From: an uncultured Peptostreptococcaceae bacterium | Lineage (GTDB): Bacteria; Bacillota; Clostridia; Peptostreptococcales; Anaerovoracaceae | Reading direction: 5' to 3' | NCBI GenBank assembly: GCA_949740445.1 | Contig: CATJIF010000088.1 | Location: 1-64,000, forward strand | Length of the DNA: 64,000 nucleotides | Shown here: positions 21,232-29,245 of the stretch, in pieces | Layout: the number at the start of each line of letters is the position of its first letter | How positions within the stretch are numbered: the first letter of the stretch is position 1 | The notes under the pieces: generated by a model | The model's input: only the letters and a program-made list of their open reading frames with translations | Databases searched by the model: none | What the model was told of the DNA's origin: nothing | Position numbers and translations under genes: made by a program

Positions 21232-22019
21232 AAGCGATAGAAACAAGAATTGAAGAAACGCTGTGCGAAATCGAAGAAAAAGAGGGAGTTCGCATCCTCC
21301 ATGCGGTGGAATCCGGAAGCCGGGCCTGGGGCTTCGCCTCCCCGGACAGCGATTACGACGTGCGGTTTGTTTATGTGAGGCCGCAGGCGGAATACCTGCG
21401 CCTGGACGAGCCGAGAGATGTCATCGAATGGCAGCTGGACGAGGTGCTGGATATTAACGGATGGGATCTGAAAAAGGCCCTGCGGCAGTTCGCAAAGGGG
21501 AACGCCACGCTCTTTGAGTGGAGCGGTTCGCCCATTGTGTATCGCAGCTCAAAGGACTGGCAGAGCATCCGCCAAGTGTCGGCGCAGTATTTTTCGGAAA
21601 AATCGGCGGTATATCACTATTACGGCACAGCCAACAGCACGCTGCAGGAATATCTGACAGGGGACACCGTGCGCTATAAAAAGTATTTTTATGCGCTGCG
21701 CCCGCTGCTGGCAGCACGATACATCGAAGCCTATCACAAGGCGCCGCCGGTATTGTTCGATGAACTGCTGCCCGCACTGGAACTTCCGCCAAAGCTTCGG
21801 GAGGCCATCGGTGAGCTTCTCTCGCTGAAAAAACGCACGACAGAAAAGGAAGAGCATCCGCAGCTGCTGGCGATTCAGGCGTTTATCTGCTCGGAAACTG
21901 CGCGGCAGAAAGAAATCGCTGCGCAGATGACAGATGACCGAAAAAAAGACTGGGCTGCCTTAAACCGGGTGTTTCTGGAAGTGGTTTCTGGAAGCAGACG
22001 GACCGATGGTTTTTCTTAG
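21228..22019 (+). CDS. Second RlaP-like nucleotidyltransferase
   Basis: A 263-residue NTase with GSRAWGFASPDSDYDVRF (residues 30-47), where GS and Asp42/Asp44 form the catalytic signature; this spelling is typical of the RlaP (YcgL) family. It is smaller than the first copy and diverges after the NTase core (shared NTase fold, different helical domains), so the two are paralogues or partners, not a recent duplication. The start lies in the ATGA overlap at 21228, indicating tight coupling. With the upstream Nudix gene it forms a three-gene unit whose role may be nucleotide or RNA-end processing; that is inference. Confidence 0.83.
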   Translation: MKAIETRIEETLCEIEEKEGVRILHAVESGSRAWGFASPDSDYDVRFVYVRPQAEYLRLDEPRDVIEWQLDEVLDINGWDLKKALRQFAKGNATLFEWSGSPIVYRSSKDWQSIRQVSAQYFSEKSAVYHYYGTANSTLQEYLTGDTVRYKKYFYALRPLLAARYIEAYHKAPPVLFDELLPALELPPKLREAIGELLSLKKRTTEKEEHPQLLAIQAFICSETARQKEIAAQMTDDRKKDWAALNRVFLEVVSGSRRTDGFS

Positions 22020-22109
22020 GCGTAATCTATAGAGCAGCAATAAAAGGAAAACATTGATTATATCAGATTAGAATGAACAGTTAATCAGATGCGATAGGAT
22101 GAGGCAGAT

Positions 22110-23291
22110 ATGGAAGCACTGTTTAATGGAAATGTCGTATTTGTATTCTTTTTTGCAGTCATTGCCATCTACAATTACTCGGATTTAAAGGAGTATCAGA
22201 AAATTGCGATTATATATATTACCGTATATTCTCTGGTAGCTTGCAATATAGTAGACATCCCGCTGGCGATTCTACTTTTGTTTTTAGCGATGTTCTGCTT
22301 TTTAGAAATCCTTACAGAGGATGAAACAAAATTCAGGATTCTCGTAAATCCCCTGTATAAGGTATTCGATTGTCTTTATTTATCTTTCGTTCAATACGCT
22401 TTTTTAGAAATGCTTTTGGCGCTTTTGCTGTGCCATAACATTTTTAGTTCTTTATTTTGCGAATGCAAACCAGTATTTTTGATGCTGTCGTTTGTCATGA
22501 TCGTGCGGGCGCTGACCCATACGCTGCAGCAGAAGTTTGTAATTTATTCCTTTTACGAAATGTATCGGGTATTTACCGAATTTCCGATCAATCAGGTGGA
22601 TTTTAATAATGAAAATTTTGATGAAGCCTGCAAAATACTGGTATCCATTGAGGACAGGATGTACTATGAAAGAAAAGGATATACGTTTTTATCTATAGAT
22701 GCAATCAAACGCATTATCAAAGAAAAGCTGCTTTATATATCAGATATAAGAGAAAAGATAAAATATACATACGATGCCGGGAAAAAATTTATCAGAAATG
22801 CATTCAGCGAAGACAGGGGATACTCCACCATTCCCATGCAGTTAATCCGCACCCTTGGAATACAGAGGGGATATAACTATAAATATCGGCGGAAAATATT
22901 TGAGATTTTGTATTCCCGGATGTTTTTCAAAGGCGTTGAACACATGTTCAATGAAGATCTGGTAGAACAGCGGGAACAGATTAGACAATATTATTTATAT
23001 ATTTATTTTCACAAAGTAAATACCTTTTTAGGCGGTGCCAAATTCAGCAAATTCCTCAATGCCTTTGATATGCAATACAATCGTAGAAATAAAAAGGATA
23101 TTTATGAATGTTCCAAGGAAGGAATCTTTATTGCTTGTATGGGGCTTAGCAAGAGGGCTGATCGAATCGACGAAACCAATATTGACTACTATTTGAGCCT
23201 TGTGGATGGCGTAGATCTGGATGGCGAGGTGATTTGCAATATGGTATCGGAAATGATGACAAGGCCCTATGATGGGAATTACTTAAAATAG
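22110..23291 (+). CDS. Polytopic membrane protein with a divergent GT51 peptidoglycan glycosyltransferase domain
   Basis: A 393-residue AT-rich gene. About five hydrophobic segments lie within residues 7-135. The following domain carries three GT51 motifs in order: EDRMYYERKG at 181-190 (pattern EDxxFxxHxG, with Tyr for Phe and Arg for His), GYSTIPMQ at 237-244 (GxSTIxxQ) and RKIFE at 261-265 (RKxxE). GT51 enzymes polymerise lipid II into glycan strands outside the membrane. The catalytic Glu position (181) is kept. There is no transpeptidase domain, and GT51 proteins normally have one N-terminal anchor, so the membrane block is unusual. It follows the NTase operon by 90 bases and lies among decayed genes. 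Confidence 0.68.
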   Translation: MEALFNGNVVFVFFFAVIAIYNYSDLKEYQKIAIIYITVYSLVACNIVDIPLAILLLFLAMFCFLEILTEDETKFRILVNPLYKVFDCLYLSFVQYAFLEMLLALLLCHNIFSSLFCECKPVFLMLSFVMIVRALTHTLQQKFVIYSFYEMYRVFTEFPINQVDFNNENFDEACKILVSIEDRMYYERKGYTFLSIDAIKRIIKEKLLYISDIREKIKYTYDAGKKFIRNAFSEDRGYSTIPMQLIRTLGIQRGYNYKYRRKIFEILYSRMFFKGVEHMFNEDLVEQREQIRQYYLYIYFHKVNTFLGGAKFSKFLNAFDMQYNRRNKKDIYECSKEGIFIACMGLSKRADRIDETNIDYYLSLVDGVDLDGEVICNMVSEMMTRPYDGNYLK

Positions 23292-23439
23292 TATACCATT
23301 GGACCGCTGTCTTGGTACAACAACAGACCTATGCGTTAGCTGAGCTGGTGCAGTCTCATCCAGTGGCTCTGGCTCCCTTTATTGGTTCACATCATTGACA
23401 AGCGCAGAATGAATTCTCCAAATTATTGAAAAACCACAT

Positions 23440-23468
23440 TGACAACCCCCTCAAAAAGCGGTAAGATA
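23440..23468 (+). promoter_or_regulatory. Sigma-A-like promoter
   Basis: TTGACA (23440-23445), 17 bases, TAAGAT (23463-23468), placed about 50 bases before the ATG at 23522. The preceding gap from 23292 contains a short open tail (to about 23399) that I could not assign. Confidence 0.6.
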
Positions 23469-23521
23469 CAATCAAAGCAAATTACGGTAACACGTGCTAA
23501 TGTAATGAAGGGGTAGAAAAT

Positions 23522-24043
23522 ATGGAAATGATTCAGGAACTGAGCGCACTGCGGGCATCGCTTCAGGAATTGTGCGAAAAGACAGACCAGATAATCGAGC
23601 AGTGCCGTGTAGATGGTTCGGTTGCACAGCAGTCGCAGGAAAATGCGCCTGGCAGAACACACGAATTTGAGAGCGTTTATCCGCTGAACAGAGAGTCGGG
23701 ATTTTTCAAGGGGAGGTCGCCGGTGGCGGTCATTTTTCCCGACGGCGTGCGGATTGAGACGCCCACGTGGAAGAAGCTGACGGAGGTAGTAATGAAGCGG
23801 TGCAATGACGACGCAGGAAAGCATGCGGCGCTGATGGGCTTGCGAAACCACATACATGGGCGCAGCCGTCAGATTTTAGGAAACAGCTCAGCCGGAATGC
23901 GAAGCTATATAAAAATCGACAGAGGTCTCTACATGGAAGCGCACTACGATACAGAAAGCCTGCTAAAGATTATGAAATTACGCATTTTAGATGCTGTTGA
24001 TTATGATTACAGCGGAATTCAGGTGGCTGTTCGAAACGGTTGA
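23522..24043 (+). CDS. Unknown protein, in frame with a downstream gene remnant
   Basis: A 173-residue soluble product with an N-terminal coiled-coil-like helix (about 1-30), a linker and a compact domain containing VAVIFPDGVRIETPTWKKL and LRNHIHGRSRQIL. I recognise no family. AAGGGG precedes the ATG at 23522, and the promoter at 23440 is well placed. Its TGA stop (24041-24043) is followed in the same frame by 154 open codons that encode the tail of an unrelated ATP-binding protein, so its own C-terminus may have been altered by a rearrangement. Expression looks possible; function is unknown. Confidence 0.6.
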   Translation: MEMIQELSALRASLQELCEKTDQIIEQCRVDGSVAQQSQENAPGRTHEFESVYPLNRESGFFKGRSPVAVIFPDGVRIETPTWKKLTEVVMKRCNDDAGKHAALMGLRNHIHGRSRQILGNSSAGMRSYIKIDRGLYMEAHYDTESLLKIMKLRILDAVDYDYSGIQVAVRNG

Positions 24044-24544
24044 TCCGCTAAAGATGCGACAAATAAAGGTTGGGAAGCACCTGTCGTCGAAGAACAGTAT
24101 AATCTGGATCGAACTATCTTAACGCTTGCTTTTGTCAAAAAACAAGCGGAAAAAACAAAGCAGCATAAACAAACGTCAAAAACAGCTGAGAAAAAACGCT
24201 CCATCCTCGCCTTTATTGCAGATAGACAAATCGCAGGCTCTGCCGATATAGCAGAGCACATCGGATTCAGTCATGCGCGAACACGGGTACTGCTTTTGGA
24301 GCTTGCCGTCGATTTCACCGGAGCAGGAGAAAAAAGAATCAATCCCAAGCGGATGCAGCGGGAGATTCAACGCCAGTTAAAGGATGCCGGCATCGGTACG
24401 AGATCGCAGCAGGCGCTGCAATGGCAGCGGGAACAGGCGAAGGCAGAGCGCAAAAAGAGCAGCCAAAAGCGAAGAGAGGAAGAAAAGCAGCTCCGCTTCC
24501 AATAGAAACAGCAAAAGCGGAGGGAAAAGCACAGAGGGGATTAA
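24044..24544 (+). pseudogene. Mosaic remnant: AlbA_2-type ATP-binding protein tail joined to a YjdF (DUF2992) tail
   Basis: One open frame without a start codon. The first part, GWEAPVVEEQYNLDRTILTL then a winged helix (ADIAEHIGFSHARTRVLL), is the C-terminal end of a COG2865-type ATP-binding protein. From about 24320 it turns into EKRINPKRMQREIQRQLK and a Lys/Arg/Glu-rich helix ending KQQKRREKHRG, the C-terminal half of a YjdF/DUF2992 protein. A TAG at 24503-24505 interrupts the YjdF part; its final 12 codons continue in frame to TAA at 24542. Two unrelated gene tails have been joined in frame by deletion. 24545-24690 is CAA-rich and noncoding. Confidence 0.72.
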
Positions 24545-24708
24545 CACAAGCCATCAACGACAGCAATAACAGCAACAATATCAATACTGCCACCATCAAC
24601 AATGACATAAACAATATTAGCAACAATGGGAAAGGTTGACAGGGCAAACGAGCAGGTGCCTGCATCAGGTGTACGTGCTTCTGCCAGCCGGGAGAGGAGG
24701 TACCATCT

Positions 24709-25068
24709 ATGCAGGGATATCAATGGCCTTACGATGCATCTATCAGAGACATGTTTCTTGCCAGAATGGCATTTGCCGAACAGCTGCTGCAAAGCTGCGG
24801 AGCGGAATACATAGACACAGCTGTGGAACTGGGAACCTGGATGCTGCGAAACGGTTGTTACGCATACGAACGGCTGGAAAAGCGCATCTGGAAACGGAAA
24901 AACGTATACATCCGGGTGGACCGGGTGTATTTTCCAGAAAAGCCCTTTATCGTTTTGGAATTTTCCCAAAAACAGGAAGGACCCTATGAGGATGCCGATC
25001 CGTTTCCTTACGATTTACCCGATGAGGAATTCGAGCAGGAGGTTTGGTTTGCATTGGGGTTTGTGTAG
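24709..25068 (+). CDS. Small unknown protein
   Basis: A 119-residue acidic protein. The start is helical (MFLARMAFAEQLLQSCG), the middle is rich in Trp and aromatic residues (LGTWMLRNGCYAYERL, IWKRKNVYIRVDRVYF) and the end is acidic. No family recognised, no signal peptide, no membrane segment. GAGAGGAGG (24692-24700) stands 8 bases before the ATG, a strong argument that it is translated. It lies between two gene remnants, so it may be a survivor of a once larger locus. Confidence 0.55.
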   Translation: MQGYQWPYDASIRDMFLARMAFAEQLLQSCGAEYIDTAVELGTWMLRNGCYAYERLEKRIWKRKNVYIRVDRVYFPEKPFIVLEFSQKQEGPYEDADPFPYDLPDEEFEQEVWFALGFV

Positions 25069-25079
25069 AAAGCCGATAA

Positions 25080-25178
25080 GTCCAGGAAAAGGGAACCCAC
25101 GCGCAGCTGATGGCGCAACGGGGCGATTACTACCAGCTCTACTGCATGCAGGCGCAGAAATATCAGATGCAGCCATGA
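25080..25178 (+). pseudogene. C-terminal tail of an ABC exporter ATPase
   Basis: A 32-codon open frame reads VQEKGTHAQLMAQRGDYYQLY and a short tail to TGA at 25176-25178. This matches the invariant ending (EKGTHxELLxxxGxYxxLY) of MsbA/LmrA-type ABC exporters. A stop lies immediately upstream in frame, and no other part of the gene is present. A sensor kinase and response regulator follow, so the lost exporter may have been their target. Confidence 0.65.
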
Positions 25179-25190
25179 AGGGCGAAGACC

Positions 25191-25225
25191 GCTGTGCGCA
25201 GTGCACTTGCGCACTTGTGCACAGC
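25191..25225. repeat. GTGCAC-rich inverted repeat
   Basis: GCTGTGC (25191-25197) and GCACAGC (25219-25225) are perfect inverted arms around several GTGCAC/GCGCAC steps. It sits just after the exporter tail and could have been its terminator or a binding site for the next operon. Nothing else coding was seen from 25179 to 25427. Confidence 0.4.
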
Positions 25226-25427
25226 CGCCGTGTGCAGCTGCAATTTATAGAAAAATTTGTAAAGTTTAACAATTTGCACATCTTTTATGCTTAGAACGCG
25301 CGTTCGCTAAATGACATAAATTTTTGCAAAACCTGAGAAAATCTTGAGATTTTGCGGATAAAATAAATGTATGAGGCGTTTAGAAAGAGCGAAAGCTCTG
25401 CTGCGGAGAGAAAAGGGGGGTGCGGTG

Positions 25428-26102
25428 ATGGCGGCAAAGTTATTGATTGCAGACGATGAGGCGGGCGTTGTGGATATGCTGAAAAGCTATTTCGAAGCCC
25501 GTTCCTTTTGCGTATATACGGCGCGCAGCGGCGAGGAGGCGCTTCAGCAGGCAGAGAAGAATCCGGATCTGGTGCTGCTGGACATCAATATGCCGGATAT
25601 GGACGGGCTTGCTGTCTGCGAGAGAATCCGAACGCATATCCGCTGTCCGATCCTGTTTCTGACGGCGCGCATAGAAACCGCCGATAAAATCCGGGGATTT
25701 CAGGCCGGTGGAGACGATTACATCGTAAAGCCCTTCGATGTGGATGAGCTGGGCGCGCGGGTATCGGCGCACCTGCGCAGGGAAAGCCGCAGGCAGGAAC
25801 ATTCCGTCCTGCGCTTTTTTTCTGACATGACCATCGACTATTCCGGGCGGGAGGTGTGGATCGGAAAGGAAAAGATCGCGCTGTCGAAAAAGGAGTTCGA
25901 CATCGTGGAGCTGCTTTCCATCAACGGTGCGCAGGTGTTCGACCGGGAGCGCATTTACGAGGCTGTCTGGGGCCTGGAGGGCGACGGCAGCAGCGATACC
26001 GTCATGGAACACATCCGGAAAATACGCGGCAAATTTGCCGCTGTATCGCCCTATAGCTATATAGAAACCGTTTGGGGAGTGGGTTATCGATGGAATGGAT
26101 AA
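25428..26102 (+). CDS. OmpR-family response regulator
   Basis: A 224-residue DNA-binding response regulator. The receiver domain has the acidic pair DDE at 9-11, the phosphorylated Asp52 in LVLLDINMPD, Thr in FLTAR and Lys in IVKPFD. The C-terminal winged helix ends with YIETVWGVGYRWNG, the OmpR-type signature. The ATG at 25428 has a G-rich site just upstream; the open frame reaches back to 25371 but adds no homologous residues. The partner kinase gene overlaps its end by 13 bases. The targets are unknown; the exporter remnant upstream suggests a transport or peptide-stress role. Confidence 0.92.
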   Translation: MAAKLLIADDEAGVVDMLKSYFEARSFCVYTARSGEEALQQAEKNPDLVLLDINMPDMDGLAVCERIRTHIRCPILFLTARIETADKIRGFQAGGDDYIVKPFDVDELGARVSAHLRRESRRQEHSVLRFFSDMTIDYSGREVWIGKEKIALSKKEFDIVELLSINGAQVFDRERIYEAVWGLEGDGSSDTVMEHIRKIRGKFAAVSPYSYIETVWGVGYRWNG

Positions 26103-27247
26103 AACGCATGAGCCTGAAACGGGCGTTGTTTACCATGGCCCTGACAGGCATTTTGATTTCGCTTCTGCTTTCAGTGGTTTCCTTTTGGGCGTGCGCGAAA
26201 ATCAATGCGGCGCTAGGGCCGCAACGGGGGCTGGTGGTTCACATGCAGTCGGAAACCTTTGCCGTTGCAAGGACGCAAGGCGCTGACAGCTCGCAGAAGC
26301 TGTCGGTGCTGAGCGATGCAATTTCCCTGCTGCAGATCGGCCTGCCGGCGGTTTATTTCACAATAGCGCTGCTAGCAACAGCTTCTTTATTTTATCGCTG
26401 GAAGCTGAAAGAACCGCTGCGGCTTCTTTCTGAGGGAGCGGACCGCATTATGGCAAACGACCTGGATTTTTCCGTCGCGCCCGTAAACGGCGACGAGCTG
26501 GGGCGGCTCTGCGACGCCTTTGAGCGCATGCGGCAGGCGCTTGTAAAGAATAACCGTCAGCTCTGGCAGCAGACCGAGGAGCGCCGGCGGCTGAACGCGG
26601 CATTTGCGCACGATCTGCGAAACCCGCTGACCGTGCTGAAGGGCTCTGTAAAGCTGGCAAAGCAGTGGGCGGAAGAAGCCGAATCCCATCCGGCATCGTT
26701 GCTGCTTTCGCATCTGAACCGCATTGAAAGCTATACTGGCCGCATGGAGCGCTACGTGGAAACTATGAGCCGGTTGCAAAAATTAGAGGAATTGCCGCTG
26801 GAAAAAAAGCCAGAGGATGGCCGTCTTTTAGCAGAGGAGTTAGAGCAGGCGATACGCTTTGCGGCGCAGGAAGCCGGTAAGCAGGTTTTCTTTTGCGGCG
26901 GGAACTGCGGCGAAGCGCTGCTCATTGACCGCAGCGCGCTGTTTCAGATTGCGGAAAACCTTACGACCAATGCACTGCGGTTTGCGAAAACCAGCGTTTC
27001 CGTTGCGCTGACGGTGAAGGCGCAATGGCTGACGCTTACCGTAACAGACGACGGCAACGGCTTCGCTGAGTCGATCTTAAAAAATGGGCCGCAGCCGTTT
27101 CAGAAGGGAAGGGAAGAAGCGGAGCACTTCGGCATGGGCCTGTATATCTGCCACCTTCTTTGCAGAAAGCACGGGGGGATGCTGCGCATCGAAAACAGCC
27201 CGCAGGGAGCGATAGCTGTCGCGGTTTTGGAATTATCTCAGGGATGA
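26090..27247 (+). CDS. Sensor histidine kinase
   Basis: A 385-residue membrane kinase, partner of the preceding regulator. Two transmembrane helices (about 10-32 and 84-104) flank a short extracytoplasmic loop of about 50 residues. A HAMP-like linker follows, then the phospho-acceptor box FAHDLRNPLTVLKG with His174, an N box ENLTTNALRFA, a DDGNGF G1 box and GMGLYICHLLCRKHGG. The small sensor loop is typical of kinases that sense the membrane or work with a transporter. The ATG at 26090 overlaps the regulator gene and follows GGGGAGTGGG. All catalytic motifs are intact. A terminator follows at 27299. Confidence 0.92.
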   Translation: MEWIKRMSLKRALFTMALTGILISLLLSVVSFWACAKINAALGPQRGLVVHMQSETFAVARTQGADSSQKLSVLSDAISLLQIGLPAVYFTIALLATASLFYRWKLKEPLRLLSEGADRIMANDLDFSVAPVNGDELGRLCDAFERMRQALVKNNRQLWQQTEERRRLNAAFAHDLRNPLTVLKGSVKLAKQWAEEAESHPASLLLSHLNRIESYTGRMERYVETMSRLQKLEELPLEKKPEDGRLLAEELEQAIRFAAQEAGKQVFFCGGNCGEALLIDRSALFQIAENLTTNALRFAKTSVSVALTVKAQWLTLTVTDDGNGFAESILKNGPQPFQKGREEAEHFGMGLYICHLLCRKHGGMLRIENSPQGAIAVAVLELSQG

Positions 27248-27298
27248 TTACGGATAGAAAATAGTAGAACGTATTGCTCTGCAAGTTTTAAAGCACCT

Positions 27299-27343
27299 CC
27301 CCTTTTTGTTCGACCAAAAAGTCTAACGAAAGGGGTTATTTTG
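27299..27343 (+). terminator. Terminator after the two-component operon
   Basis: CCCCTTT..GTT (27299-27310) pairs with AACGAAAGGGG (27325-27335) and is followed by TTATTTTGTG. The gap 27248-27564 holds otherwise only a weak promoter-like pair. Confidence 0.55.
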
Positions 27344-27481
27344 TGTGATTTCATATATAAGTCCAGGGATTTCCATGAGCGTAACGAAGAATGGAATCAA
27401 TCCCTCGCATGTTACCATATCCATCCCTCTTGCGGAGAAGGGACGGCCGCCAACCGCCTGATGCGGAGGGAAATGGAAACG

Positions 27482-27510
27482 CTGCCAAGTATCGCAGTTT
27501 ATGATATAAT
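27482..27510 (+). promoter_or_regulatory. Possible promoter for the SUKH gene
   Basis: CTGCCA (27482-27487), 17 bases, perfect TATAAT (27505-27510), 55 bases before the ATG at 27565. The -10 box is convincing; the -35 box is poor. Confidence 0.4.
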
Positions 27511-27564
27511 GGAAACAGCAGCAAATCGGAATGTATCAAACGACCAGATCAAGGAGGAAATCAT

Positions 27565-28230
27565 ATGTCATCACAGGAAGAAAAAGCATTTGTACAGCAA
27601 GCGTTTCAAAAATTAAAGGAGCGGGGCTGGTTTCCCGAACAGGAATTCGAACCTTCCACCATTACAGAGCAGGAAATCGCTGATTTTGAGCGAAAACATC
27701 AAATAACGCTGCCATCTCTCTACAAAGCATTTTTGACTTCCCTTTGGCTTCCCCGAAGGGATTGCAATTCTATCTGTTCGGTCATTGAAGATGCCGGAGA
27801 TTTCGGCCCGCTCTGGTTAATGATAGATAGCCCAAGAAGCATGAACGAAGTATCGGAGCGGATGGAAGTGTTACAGGAAATACGGGAATTTTGTGAACTG
27901 CCGGAGAATTGTTTCCGAAATTTGATTCCCATTGGCGATTGGGGAGCTGGCTGGGGCCCTCTGTGCATTGACCTGTCCAAACCAGAGGAGAACGTAGACG
28001 AGGATAGCGAACAGACTTGGTCTTTGGTCTGGTTTGACCACGAAGAGTTTGACTGGGATAAGCGATACCTTGGTCAGGATGGATGGCTTCATGGAAGAGA
28101 GGCTTTACCAGATTTGAAGACATTGCTGAAGCTGTATTTTTATGGGGCTTTGGAAGACAAGTTTGAGCAAGAAGAGGGGATAAAGCCTACCTATCAGTGG
28201 TATCAGGACACCCTGAAACCATATATTTAG
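27565..28230 (+). CDS. SMI1/KNR4 (SUKH) family protein
   Basis: A 221-residue single-domain SUKH protein. TEQEIADFERKHQITLPSLY followed by KAFL is the family's first motif (residues about 35-57). IPIGDWGAGWGPLCIDLS and SLVWFDHEEFDW cover the central strands, and a helical end follows. Such proteins are frequent immunity proteins. AAGGAGG lies about 10 bases before the ATG. It is intact and of normal size. No nearby gene encodes a toxin, secretion marker or YD/RHS repeats, so what it would protect against cannot be told. Confidence 0.85.
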   Translation: MSSQEEKAFVQQAFQKLKERGWFPEQEFEPSTITEQEIADFERKHQITLPSLYKAFLTSLWLPRRDCNSICSVIEDAGDFGPLWLMIDSPRSMNEVSERMEVLQEIREFCELPENCFRNLIPIGDWGAGWGPLCIDLSKPEENVDEDSEQTWSLVWFDHEEFDWDKRYLGQDGWLHGREALPDLKTLLKLYFYGALEDKFEQEEGIKPTYQWYQDTLKPYI

Positions 28231-28323
28231 CGCAAAGGGGCAGGGGCTGACTGCGATGCACGGCATGCCCAGCATGCCCAAGCTGTGTATCGCATGCGTT
28301 TCCGGCGGTCGAAAATACAGTAT

Positions 28324-28388
28324 AACGATAAATATTTAATGATAAACATTAAAAAATGATTGATCGTTGTGAACTGGTATAGTATCAT
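28324..28388 (+). promoter_or_regulatory. Promoter with palindromic operator for the DUF2975/XRE pair
   Basis: TTGATC (28360-28365), 17 bases, TATCAT (28383-28388). Just upstream, TTAATG (28336-28341) and CATTAA (28347-28352) form a perfect palindrome, and AACGAT (28324-28329) and ATCGTT (28363-28368) form an outer pair overlapping the -35 box. This is a good candidate for autoregulation by the downstream XRE protein. Confidence 0.5.
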
Positions 28389-28406
28389 AAATCCGAGGTG
28401 ATGGTT

Positions 28407-29033
28407 ATGGAATTCATTCAGAAACTCGCAGATGAGCGATTTGCGAAATCCGCTGCCCGGTTTATGAAATTCGTCTGCTATTTTTTAATCTGTTTCTACA
28501 TTCTATGCACAATCGTTAGTTTTATGGGGCGTCAGACCTTTTTTCTGCATGCCCGCGGGGGAAGCTTCGAACGCGCAATTTACGCGGAGGAGAATCACAA
28601 TTCGCATTCCCGCAGCATGACCGTTTCCATGGGCGATGATATCCATGTGTGGACAAACGACAGAAACCAGATTGACCTGACAATTCAGATAGGGCTTTCT
28701 CTTATGTTCGCCGTTCACACAGTGCCTATGATCGTTGCTTTTTGGTTTTTAAGCCGCGTATGCTCCAATATCCAGCAGGGGCAGATTTTTACGGAGAAAA
28801 ACGCCTCTTACCTGCTTTATTACGGGCTGCTTCAAGGTTCGGTGGCTGTTTTTGCCCCGCTGGTCAAGCTGCTGATTTGCTGGCTTGCCAATCTTGTGTC
28901 CGACAGCCGGATGTCCATTGCGACAGGGCAGGATGCGTTCAATATGCTCATTCCCGGCGTTGGTTTTATGATAGCTGCATACATCATCCATTACGGGGTG
29001 CACTTGCAGGATGAGGTGGATCACACATTATGA
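28407..29033 (+). CDS. DUF2975 family membrane protein
   Basis: A 208-residue membrane protein with about four helices: residues 23-43, 90-115, 136-160 and 178-200. DUF2975 proteins are almost always paired with a small YozG-like XRE regulator, and that is the case here. A loop with many His and Ser residues (ENHNSHSRS) lies between helices 1 and 2. I chose the ATG at 28407 because GAGGTG (28395-28400) is 6 bases upstream; a GTG at 28398 and an ATG at 28401 overlap that site. The gene's stop overlaps the regulator start. The function of this pair is unknown. Confidence 0.83.
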   Translation: MEFIQKLADERFAKSAARFMKFVCYFLICFYILCTIVSFMGRQTFFLHARGGSFERAIYAEENHNSHSRSMTVSMGDDIHVWTNDRNQIDLTIQIGLSLMFAVHTVPMIVAFWFLSRVCSNIQQGQIFTEKNASYLLYYGLLQGSVAVFAPLVKLLICWLANLVSDSRMSIATGQDAFNMLIPGVGFMIAAYIIHYGVHLQDEVDHTL

Positions 29034-29245
29034 TTATCATTCGGTTGGATCGGGTGCTGGCAGACCGGAAAATGCGGCTCAATGACCTGGCTGCCCAGGT
29101 CGGCATATCCAATGTCAACCTTTCGTATTTGAAAACAGGAAAAGTAAAGGCCATTCGGTTCAGCACATTAGATGCGATCTGCAAGGTGCTGAACTGCCAG
29201 CCGGGAGATATCCTCGAATATGTCGCGTGCGAAGATGAACCATGA
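29030..29245 (+). CDS. Small XRE/Cro-type transcription regulator (YozG-like)
   Basis: A 71-residue single helix-turn-helix protein. NDLAAQVGISNVNLSYLKTG is the DNA-recognition unit, and FSTLDAICKVLNCQPGDILEY is the conserved end of the YozG-type family. It starts inside the last codon of the DUF2975 gene (ATGA), so the two are translated together and probably form a membrane-linked switch. The palindrome at 28336-28352 is its likely operator; that is inference. Confidence 0.92.
   Translation: MIIIRLDRVLADRKMRLNDLAAQVGISNVNLSYLKTGKVKAIRFSTLDAICKVLNCQPGDILEYVACEDEP

Noticed and set aside
25191-25225. GTGCAC-rich block considered as a replication origin or attachment site
   Set aside because: It is short, has no DnaA boxes or integrase nearby, and can be explained as a hairpin after the exporter remnant.
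27341-27616. A 91-codon plus-strand frame before the SUKH gene at 27565
   Set aside because: It overlaps the SUKH start in another frame, has no ribosome site and starts inside the terminator region.
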